Source: Pseudokineococcus marinus (GTDB taxonomy: Bacteria; Actinomycetota; Actinomycetes; Actinomycetales; Quadrisphaeraceae). Taken from it: 64,000 nucleotides of DNA. Shown in pieces: positions 55,738 through 61,990 of this stretch (positions within the stretch are counted from its first letter, which is position 1; each line of letters begins with the position of its first letter). A model generated the notes under the pieces. It did no database searches. It was not told where the DNA came from and saw only the letters and a list, made by a program, of their open reading frames with translations. The position numbers and the translations under genes were made by a program. Location: positions 310,001 to 374,000 of the forward strand of contig NZ_JBBHZZ010000004.1 of assembly GCF_037482405.1 (NCBI RefSeq), read 5' to 3'.

Positions 55738-55929
55738 GTGGAGGCCGGTGCCCTCCCGAAGGAGCTGGGCGAGCGCCTGGCGCCGGCCACGGGACTGCGC
55801 GGAGTGATCGTGCACGAGTACGCGGCTCTGGACCTCGAGCGGGTCGCGGCAGCGCGCCCGTTGGCTCTCGACGGTTTCCGCGTCTACGTCAGCGCCGTCG
55901 CCGCACACCTCGTCCGGCGCCGGACCTGA
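55738..55929 (+). pseudogene. HepT-like (HEPN) toxin, C-terminal fragment
   Basis: A 63-residue reading from GTG 55738 carries LPKELGERLAPATGLRGVIVHEYAALDLERV, matching the C-terminal part of HepT-family HEPN RNases, including the R-x4-H motif (RGVIVH) and the HEY stretch. Complete HepT proteins are about 110-145 residues; the N-terminal helices are missing, and the fragment begins 24 nt after the TetR stop. No MntA-type nucleotidyltransferase antitoxin is nearby. It is most likely the remnant of a lost HepT-MntA toxin-antitoxin pair. A short functional protein cannot be excluded. Confidence 0.55.
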
Positions 55930-55950
55930 CCCGTCCAGTCCGACGGCGAG

Positions 55951-56032
55951 CGCCGAGTCCGACGTCGCACCGGTCGCCGGCGCCGTCCGACCACCCGGGC
56001 GTCGGACTCGAGACGCGACGTCGGACTCGGCG
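55951..56032. terminator. Long-stem bidirectional terminator with internal repeats
   Basis: Perfect 18-bp arms (55951-55968 and 56015-56032) enclose a 46-nt loop that contains further GTCCGAC/GTCGGAC copies. It sits between the rightward HepT fragment and the leftward FrcK-like gene, where it would stop both transcripts. GTCCGAC or its complement recurs five times in the 110-bp gap. Confidence 0.65.
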
Positions 56033-56042
56033 GAGCGGCCCG

Positions 56043-56750
56043 TCAGGCCGTCGGCCCGCCGGGCACCGGCACCGCCGAAGCCGGCACGACGACGTCCGCC
56101 CCGGCAGCGCCCGGGGCGACGAGCACGGCGTTCGGCTCGTCCGTCGCGCCGACCCACGCCACTGCGTCGTCGGGCGTCTTGCCGAAGCGCACGTGCCGGG
56201 CGACGAGGCGCTCGCGGCGGACGTCGTCGTCGACGGCGACGAACCACACCTCGTCGAGGAGGCCGCGCACCGGCGTCCACGCCACGTCGTCGATCAGCAG
56301 GTAGTTGCCCTCGGTCACGACGAGCCGGCAGTCCGGCTCGACGGGCAGCGCACCCGCGAGCGGCTGCTCGAGATCGCGCTCGAAGGCGGGCGCGTAGACC
56401 GTCGCGGACGACGGCGCCCGCAGCCGCTCCAGGAGGGCGGCGTAGCCGTGCGCGTCGAAGGTGTCCGGCGCCCCCTTGCGTCCCAGCCGTCCGAGGCGCC
56501 GCAGCGCGACGTCGGCGAGGTGGAAGCCGTCCATGGGCACGTGCGCCACCCACGTCGCCGAGCAGCCCTCGGGCGGGTCCGCCGCCAGCGCGGCGACGAC
56601 CGCCTCGGCGAGCGTGGTCTTGCCGGCTCCCGGCGCACCGCACACCCCGAGGACCGACCGGCCCGGGCGCTCCGCGAGCGCCCGGGCACGGTCGAGCAGG
56701 TCGCCGAAGGTCACCTCCGCCGTCGGCGGGGCCGACGTCGAGCTCGTCAC
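56043..56750 (-). CDS. FrcK-like nucleoside/nucleotide-kinase family P-loop kinase
   Basis: 235 residues. Walker A LGVCGAPGAGKTTLAEAVV (about 34-52), VPMDGFHLADVALRRLG (substrate motif), VVTEGNYLLIDDVAW and DEVWFVAVDDDVRRERLVARHVRFGK place it with the PanK/uridine-kinase-like family that includes FrcK of rhizobial fructose loci. It would phosphorylate a sugar or nucleoside in the cytoplasm; the actual substrate is not established even for FrcK. The GTG start overlaps the epimerase stop (GTGA). It is the last gene of the frc-like operon, ended by a long hairpin. Confidence 0.82.
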   Translation of the reverse strand: MTSSTSAPPTAEVTFGDLLDRARALAERPGRSVLGVCGAPGAGKTTLAEAVVAALAADPPEGCSATWVAHVPMDGFHLADVALRRLGRLGRKGAPDTFDAHGYAALLERLRAPSSATVYAPAFERDLEQPLAGALPVEPDCRLVVTEGNYLLIDDVAWTPVRGLLDEVWFVAVDDDVRRERLVARHVRFGKTPDDAVAWVGATDEPNAVLVAPGAAGADVVVPASAVPVPGGPTA

Positions 56751-57664
56751 GACCGCCGCCGGGCGGCCGCCATCCCGAGCTCCATGACGCCGCGGGCGTG
56801 CCGGGCGAGGTCGTCGCCGTCCTCCCAGAGGTCCCGCCAGACGGCGAGGTCGTTGGACAGGCCGCGCGCCACGACGCTGGAGGAGAACGACTCGAAGGTG
56901 ATGGGACCCGTGTACCCGACATCGACGAGGGCGTGGAAGAACCCCGTGAGGTCGATGGACCCCGAGCCGAGGTAGCCGCGGTGGTTCTCCCCCACGTGGA
57001 CGTACCCGAGGCGCTCGCCGACCTCCCGCACCGGGCGGACGAGGTCGTCCTCCTCGATGTTCATGTGGTACGTGTCCAGGTGCACGAGCACGTTGTCCGC
57101 GCCGATGTCGTCGGCGAGGGCGAGCGCCTGCCGCGCCGTGTTGACGACGTTCGTCTCGTACCGGTTGCACACCTCCAGCCCGAGCGTCATGCCGCGGGAG
57201 GCCGCCTCGCCCGCGAGGCCCCGCAGCACCGTCACGACGTTGCGCCGGCCGGCGTCGGTCAGCGGACCGGGGTACTTCCCGAGCGCCGAGTACAGGGCGC
57301 CGGTGAGGTGCGTGCCGCCGAGGTCCTGGGTCACCTGCAGCGAGTCGTGCAGGAGCGCCTCGCCACGGGCCACGACGGCCGGGTCGTCGCTGGAGACGTC
57401 GGCGTCGAAGGCGAGTCCGCGCGAGCAGGCGACGCCGAGCCCGGCGTCGTCGAGCAGCCGGCGCGCGTGGGCGACGTCGAGGCGGTCGCGGTCGTGCAGC
57501 GAGAGCTCGAGCAGGTCGTAGCCCGCGGCGGCGGTGCGGGCGACGGCGTCCTCCATCTCGGCGGGCGTCGTCCCGCCCGTCCAGACGAGGGCGTGGACGC
57601 CGAGCGGGTTGCCGGTGCGGGGGGCGGCGCGCCCCGGGGCGGGCGCGTCGGTCGTGGTGGTCAC
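56747..57664 (-). CDS. Sugar phosphate isomerase/epimerase (xylose-isomerase-like TIM barrel)
   Basis: 305 residues. A TIM barrel of the AP-endonuclease 2/xylose isomerase-like superfamily. Metal-ligand motifs resemble ketose 3-epimerases: GLEVCNRYETNVVNT (Glu), VHLDTYHMNIEE (Asp, His), YVHVGENHRGYLGSG (His) and ITFESFSS (Glu). It likely epimerises a ketose, such as tagatose/psicose/fructose type, using a divalent metal. It lies between the ATPase and FrcK-like kinase genes, with a 4-nt overlap to the kinase, so it processes the imported sugar. The start GTG lies after an Ala/Pro-rich non-conserved head of about 20 residues. Confidence 0.84.
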   Translation of the reverse strand: MTTTTDAPAPGRAAPRTGNPLGVHALVWTGGTTPAEMEDAVARTAAAGYDLLELSLHDRDRLDVAHARRLLDDAGLGVACSRGLAFDADVSSDDPAVVARGEALLHDSLQVTQDLGGTHLTGALYSALGKYPGPLTDAGRRNVVTVLRGLAGEAASRGMTLGLEVCNRYETNVVNTARQALALADDIGADNVLVHLDTYHMNIEEDDLVRPVREVGERLGYVHVGENHRGYLGSGSIDLTGFFHALVDVGYTGPITFESFSSSVVARGLSNDLAVWRDLWEDGDDLARHARGVMELGMAAARRRS

Positions 57665-57683
57665 TGGTGGTCTCCTCGACGGC

Positions 57684-58481
57684 TCAGGCGCTCTTGGCGC
57701 CGGTGATGAGGGCGACGATCTCCTCGCCCGTGGTGTCCTCGGTGCGTCGCCCGGCGGCGCAGCGACCGGAGCGCATGACCCACACCTGGTCGGACAGGCG
57801 CATGACCTGCTCGAAGTTGTGGCTCACGAGCAGCACGGCCCGGCCGTCGTCCCGCAGGCGCCGGATCAGCGCCTCGACGCGCTCGGTCTCCTGGACGCCC
57901 AGCGCGGCCGTCGGCTCGTCCATGATCACCAGGCGCGAGCTGAAGCCGGCGGCGCGGCAGATGGCGACCGCCTGGCGCTGGCCTCCCGAGAGCCGCCGCA
58001 CGCGCGAGGTCGTCGAGGGCACGTTGACCGACAGCCCCGAGACCATGTCCCGAGCCCCGGCCCTCATGCCGCGCCGGTCGAGCACCCGGAAGGGGCCGAC
58101 GCCCTTGGTCAGCTCGCGGTTGAGGTAGAGGTTCTGCCAGACGGCGAGGTCCTCCACGAGCGCGAGGCTCTGGTGGACGGTCTCGATGCCCGCCTCCCGC
58201 GCCTCCTGCGGGTCGCGGAAGGACACGGCGTCCCCGCCGAGCTCGATCGTGCCGTCGTCGGGCCGGTGCACCCCGGCGACGCACTTGACGAAGGTCGACT
58301 TGCCGGCGCCGTTGTCGCCGACGATCGCGGTGATCTCACCCGCCCGCAGGTCGAGGTCGACGTCCTTGAGCGCCCGGACGCTGCCGAAGGACAGCGAGAC
58401 CCCGCGGGCTCGCAGGAGGACGTCGCCCGTCGGCTCGGACGGCCCGGTGGGGCGGGGGGCGGTGGTGGTGGGGGAGCTCAT
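57684..58481 (-). CDS. CUT2 sugar ABC transporter ATP-binding protein (FrcA-like)
   Basis: 265 residues with one nucleotide-binding domain: Walker A AIVGDNGAGKSTFVKCVAG (about 53-71), Q-loop VHQSLALVEDL, signature RLSGGQRQAVAICRA, Walker B LVIMDEPTAALGVQE and the His of LLVSHNFEQV. Most CUT2 ATPases (RbsA, XylG) are tandem fusions near 500 residues; a single-domain form is characteristic of the FrcA type. It drives import of a monosaccharide. It overlaps the permease stop by 4 nt (ATGA). Confidence 0.92.
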   Translation of the reverse strand: MSSPTTTAPRPTGPSEPTGDVLLRARGVSLSFGSVRALKDVDLDLRAGEITAIVGDNGAGKSTFVKCVAGVHRPDDGTIELGGDAVSFRDPQEAREAGIETVHQSLALVEDLAVWQNLYLNRELTKGVGPFRVLDRRGMRAGARDMVSGLSVNVPSTTSRVRRLSGGQRQAVAICRAAGFSSRLVIMDEPTAALGVQETERVEALIRRLRDDGRAVLLVSHNFEQVMRLSDQVWVMRSGRCAAGRRTEDTTGEEIVALITGAKSA

Positions 58482-59512
58482 CGCTGGTACCTCGAGAGGA
58501 AGGCGGCGAGGACGACGACCGAGCCGACGGCGACCGGCTGGTAGAACTGCGAGACGCCGAGCAGGGTCAGCCCGTTGGTGAGGGCGGTGAGCAGCAGGGC
58601 GCCGAACAGGGGCCCGGCGATGTTGGCCCGCCCTCCCATGAGAGCGACACCGCCGAGGACGACCGACGCGACCGCGTTGAGCAGGAACTGCGTGTTCGCG
58701 GCGGGCTCCGCGGCGCCGATGCGAGCGACGAGCAGGACCCCGGCGAGGCCCGCGCAGGTGCCGCTCAGCGTGTAGACCGCGGTCTTGACGCGACGGGTGC
58801 TGATGCCGGTGGCCGTCGCGGCCTCCGGGGACCCGCCCGCCGCGAGCACGTGAGTGCCGAAGCGCGTGTGGAAGAGCAGGACGTGCGCCGCCGCGGCGAC
58901 GACCAGGGCCACGAGCACCGGGTACCCGACGACGCCGACGCCACCGGTCGAGAGCCGGAGCATGAAGGTGCTGATGATCGACTGCGGCTGCCCGCCGGAG
59001 ACGACGAGCGCGAGCCCCGAGGCGATCGACAGCCCACCGATCGTCACGATGAAGTCGGTGATGCGCCCGTAGCCGATGACGAGGCCCTGGGCGAGGCCGA
59101 AGAGCAGGCCGGTCACGACGGACACGACCACGCACACGCCCACGGGGGCGCCGGCGCCGAAGGCGACGCCGAACATGACGGCGCTGAAGGTCATCGTCGA
59201 GGCCACGGCGAGGTCGATGCCGCCGGTGGCCACGGTGAAGGTCTGCCCCGTGGCCAGGACGACGAGGATCGCCGCCGCCGCCAGCATCGCCTCGATGTTG
59301 CCGAGGGTCAGGAAGGTCGGGTCGAGGACCTGGAAGAGGACCACGAGGACCACCAGCCCCACCGGGGCGGCCAGCTCGGCCCAGGTGCCCGGGTCGGCCA
59401 ACCGCTCCCGCCACCGCGGACGCGCCGGGGTGGCGGCGCCGTCGCGGTCCGCGCCGTCAGGGCCGCTGCGGCGTGCGCCGTCCCTGCTGGTGCTCGTCGT
59501 CGCGCTCACCAC
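58478..59512 (-). CDS. CUT2 sugar ABC permease (FrcC/RbsC-like)
   Basis: 344 residues with a charged N-terminal tail (about 45) and about nine to ten helices. FLTLGNIEAMLAAAAILVVLATGQTFTVATGGIDLAVAS and AAGGSPEAATATGISTRRVKTAVYTLSG are BPD_transp_2 signatures of ribose/fructose-type permeases, and VALMGGRANIAGPLFGALLLTALTNGLTLLG follows. GGAGG lies 6 nt before the GTG at 59512; a GTG one codon later is also possible. It lies between the binding protein and ATPase genes of the operon. Confidence 0.9.
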   Translation of the reverse strand: MVSATTSTSRDGARRSGPDGADRDGAATPARPRWRERLADPGTWAELAAPVGLVVLVVLFQVLDPTFLTLGNIEAMLAAAAILVVLATGQTFTVATGGIDLAVASTMTFSAVMFGVAFGAGAPVGVCVVVSVVTGLLFGLAQGLVIGYGRITDFIVTIGGLSIASGLALVVSGGQPQSIISTFMLRLSTGGVGVVGYPVLVALVVAAAAHVLLFHTRFGTHVLAAGGSPEAATATGISTRRVKTAVYTLSGTCAGLAGVLLVARIGAAEPAANTQFLLNAVASVVLGGVALMGGRANIAGPLFGALLLTALTNGLTLLGVSQFYQPVAVGSVVVLAAFLSRYQR

Positions 59513-59552
59513 GCGCCCCCTCCGGTCGTCCGCGGTGCGCTCACGCCGGCCA

Positions 59553-60584
59553 TCAGCCGGCCGTCGGCGACGCCGCCGCGGCGCCGTCCTCGAACGGCTG
59601 GGGGAAGGCCGCGAGCGCCTGCTCGGCGACGTCCGGCGTGACGAGCGCCACCGGCGCGTCGACCTCGGCCTCGACGTCCTCGCCCCGCGCCAGGCTCGCG
59701 CAGGCCTCGACGCCGAGCTGGCCCACGGCGTAGGGGTACTGGGCCACCGTCGCGGCGAGGTCGCCGTCGGCGACCGCCTGCAGCGCCTCCTCGTTGCCGT
59801 CGACGCTGATGACGCTGATCTGGTCCTCCAGACCGGCGTTGGCCACCGCTCGAGCGATGCCGAGGCCCATGTCGTCGTTCGCGGCGAAGAAGCCCTTGAT
59901 GTCCGGGTTGGCGGTGATGAGGTCGGTGGCCGCGGTGAGCGCCTGCTGGCGGTTCCAGTCGGCGGAGACGACCGGGAGCAGGTCGAGGTCGCTCGCGGCC
60001 GACGAGAAGCCGTCGATCCGCGCGGCGCTGGTGACGTCACCCGCCACCCCGGCGACAAGGCCCACGGTGCCCGAGCCGCCGAGCAGCTCGACCATGTGCT
60101 CACCCGCCAGGGCGCCGGCGGCCTCGTTGTCCGTGCCGATGTAGCTGTCGATCTCCAGGCCGGCGGCCTGGGCCGCCTCCTCGTCCACCGGCTGGTCGAT
60201 GTTGACCACGGGCGTGCCCTCGGGCAGCTGGGCCAGGCCCTGGACGAGGTTGTTGCCGGTGATCGGGTTGACGACGTAGCAGTCGTAGGACTGCTGGGCG
60301 AGCGCGGTGAGGCGCTCGGCCTGCCCCGTCGTGTCGGTGATCGACTGCGCGGCCTGCACCTCGACGCCGACGCCGGCGTCGGACGCGCCGGCCTCGATGC
60401 CGTCGCGCATCGCCTGGAAGAAGGGGTTGTCGAGCCCCTTGATGACGGCGGCGACGCGGACGTCGCCGCCGTCTCCGCTCGGGGTGTCGGAGCTCGTGGC
60501 GTCCTGCTCGCCCCCGCACGCCGAGGCGAGCAGGAGGACGGGCAGGACGGCGAAGGACAGGGGTCGCAGGCTCGGGCGCGTCAT
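59553..60584 (-). CDS. CUT2 sugar-binding lipoprotein (FrcB/RbsB-like)
   Basis: 343 residues. Signal peptide with lipobox LASAC (Cys about residue 23), then a periplasmic-binding-protein-1-like fold: VRVAAVIKGLDNPFFQAMRDGIEAGA (about 42-67), ITGNNLVQGLAQLPEGTPVVNIDQPV, DIKGFFAANDDMGLGIARAV and ISVISVDGNEEALQAV. These are typical of ribose/fructose/galactose binding proteins of CUT2 systems. It is the first gene of the operon; a GAGGAG site precedes the ATG. The ligand is likely a monosaccharide such as fructose or a related ketose. Confidence 0.91.
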   Translation of the reverse strand: MTRPSLRPLSFAVLPVLLLASACGGEQDATSSDTPSGDGGDVRVAAVIKGLDNPFFQAMRDGIEAGASDAGVGVEVQAAQSITDTTGQAERLTALAQQSYDCYVVNPITGNNLVQGLAQLPEGTPVVNIDQPVDEEAAQAAGLEIDSYIGTDNEAAGALAGEHMVELLGGSGTVGLVAGVAGDVTSAARIDGFSSAASDLDLLPVVSADWNRQQALTAATDLITANPDIKGFFAANDDMGLGIARAVANAGLEDQISVISVDGNEEALQAVADGDLAATVAQYPYAVGQLGVEACASLARGEDVEAEVDAPVALVTPDVAEQALAAFPQPFEDGAAAASPTAG

Positions 60585-60609
60585 CGCGTCTCCTCGGGTG
60601 GGCCGCTGG

Positions 60610-60635
60610 CTTAATGTCTGCGGCTAGACGTTAAG
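60610..60635. promoter_or_regulatory. ROK operator CTTAATGTCT-N6-AGACGTTAAG
   Basis: A 10-bp inverted repeat with one mismatch and a 6-bp spacer lies between the divergent sugar operon and ROK gene. Its right arm contains the operon's -10 (TAACGT on the minus strand), so binding would block the polymerase. It is AT-rich in a very GC-rich setting, as are NagC/Mlc/XylR sites. Confidence 0.75.
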
Positions 60636-60657
60636 GCGGCCGTTGATGGCTCGTCAA
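60628..60657 (-). promoter_or_regulatory. Promoter of the frc-like operon
   Basis: On the minus strand, -35 TTGACG (60657-60652), an 18-bp spacer and -10 TAACGT (60633-60628). The start site would be near 60621, giving a leader of about 37 nt with a GAGGAG ribosome-binding site. The -10 lies inside the candidate ROK operator. Confidence 0.65.
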
Positions 60658-60671
60658 GCACGAAAAGGGTG

Positions 60672-60700
60672 TTGCCCCGGACACATTGGTGACGTACCGT
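60672..60700 (+). promoter_or_regulatory. Promoter of the divergent ROK regulator gene
   Basis: -35 TTGCCC (60672-60677), a 17-bp spacer and -10 TACCGT (60695-60700) end 9 nt before the ATG at 60710, so the transcript would be leaderless or nearly so. This makes the upstream in-frame TTG and GTG codons unlikely starts. Confidence 0.6.
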
Positions 60701-60709
60701 CCCGCGCTC

Positions 60710-61915
60710 ATGGACACGGCTCTCGGCGACGGCGCGGCCCTCAGCGACGGGGCGGCCGAGCTGCTGCGCCGGCTGCGAGGTGGTCGTCCGGTCACCCGCG
60801 CCGGGGTGGGCGCCGAGACGGGCTGGGCGCGGGCGACCGTCAACGCCCGGCTGGACGAGCTCCTCGCGACCGGCCTCGTCGTGGACGCCGGCGTCCGGGG
60901 CGGCTCGCGGGGACGACCGGCAGGCCGCTTCGTCTTCAACGCCGCACGCGGGGGGCTGCTCATCGCCGACGTCGGCGCCTCGGCGGCACGGCTGGCGCAC
61001 TGCGACCTCGGGGGCGGCATCTGCTCGCAGACGACCGTCGACCTCGACATCCGCGACGGTCCGGACCGCGTCCTCGAGCTCGTGACGTCGGGACTCGCGT
61101 CGCTGCCCACGCGGGACGAGCTCCCCGCCTGGGCGATGGGCATGAGCCTGCCGGGCCCCGTGGAGCACCCGACAGGGCGCATCGTCTCCCCGCCGATGAT
61201 GACGGGCTGGGACGGCGTGACGGTGCCCGCCCTGCTCGAGCCTCGGCTCGGGGTGCCCGTGCTCGTCGAGAACGACGTCAACGCGATGGTGTGGGGCGAG
61301 CACGTCCTCGCCGAGGAGCCGCTGGACGACCTGCTGCTCGTCAAGGTCGGCACCGGCATCGGCGCGGGCCTCGTCACCCACGGGCAGATCCTGCGCGGAG
61401 CCCGCGGCTCCGCCGGCGACCTCGGCCACACCCACACCGCCGGGGACGTCACCGACCGCGAGCCGCCGCTGTGCCGCTGCGGGAAGCTCGGCTGCCTCGA
61501 GGCGTACGCGGGAGGCTGGGCGCTCGCCCGGGACCTCGTCGACGACGGGCTCGAGGTGGCCGACGTGCGGGACGTCGTCGCAGCCCTCCAGGCCGGGGAC
61601 CCCCGCGCCGTGCGCCGCGTCCGCGAGGCGGGCCGCGTCCTGGGCATCGGCATCGCCGACGCCGTGAGCCTGCTCAACCCCTCGGAGGTCGTCGTCTCGG
61701 GCGGCCTCGCCGTCGCGGGTGAGCACCTCCTGTCCGGCATCCGCGAGCGCGTCGCCGCGTTCTCCCTGCCCCTGGCGACGACCGGGCTGCGCATCCGCGT
61801 GAGCAGCCGCCCCCACGACGTCGGCGTCGTCGGCATGGCCGACCTCGTGGCCCGGTGGGCGCTCGACCCCGCACGGGTGAACGACGTCCTGGCGCGGGTG
61901 GGCGCCCCGACCTGA
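60710..61915 (+). CDS. ROK family transcriptional regulator of the frc-like operon
   Basis: 401 residues. An N-terminal helix-turn-helix (about 12-60: ELLRRLRGGRPVTRAGVGAE, then TGWARATVNARLDELLATGLV) is followed by a ROK domain: LIADVGASAARLAHC, VPVLVENDVNAMVWGEHVLA, VKVGTGIGAGLVT and the zinc motif PLCRCGKLGCLEAYAGG. It probably senses the imported sugar or its phosphate and represses the divergent CUT2 operon through the palindrome at 60610-60635. The ATG is fixed by a promoter whose -10 ends 9 nt upstream. The kinase catalytic Asp (END) is kept, so a residual sugar-binding or kinase role is possible. Confidence 0.91.
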   Translation: MDTALGDGAALSDGAAELLRRLRGGRPVTRAGVGAETGWARATVNARLDELLATGLVVDAGVRGGSRGRPAGRFVFNAARGGLLIADVGASAARLAHCDLGGGICSQTTVDLDIRDGPDRVLELVTSGLASLPTRDELPAWAMGMSLPGPVEHPTGRIVSPPMMTGWDGVTVPALLEPRLGVPVLVENDVNAMVWGEHVLAEEPLDDLLLVKVGTGIGAGLVTHGQILRGARGSAGDLGHTHTAGDVTDREPPLCRCGKLGCLEAYAGGWALARDLVDDGLEVADVRDVVAALQAGDPRAVRRVREAGRVLGIGIADAVSLLNPSEVVVSGGLAVAGEHLLSGIRERVAAFSLPLATTGLRIRVSSRPHDVGVVGMADLVARWALDPARVNDVLARVGAPT

Positions 61916-61935
61916 CGCCGCAGCGGCGGACGCAG

Positions 61936-61977
61936 GACCGCCCGCGTCCCGGCGGGGAGCCGGGGACGCGGGCGGTC
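61936..61977. terminator. Bidirectional terminator hairpin
   Basis: A perfect 15-bp stem (GACCGCCCGCGTCCC and complement) with a 12-nt loop lies between the convergent ROK regulator (stop 61915) and amylase (stop 61991). It is the strongest simple terminator in the window. Confidence 0.8.
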
Positions 61978-61990
61978 GGGACGGTGCAGG

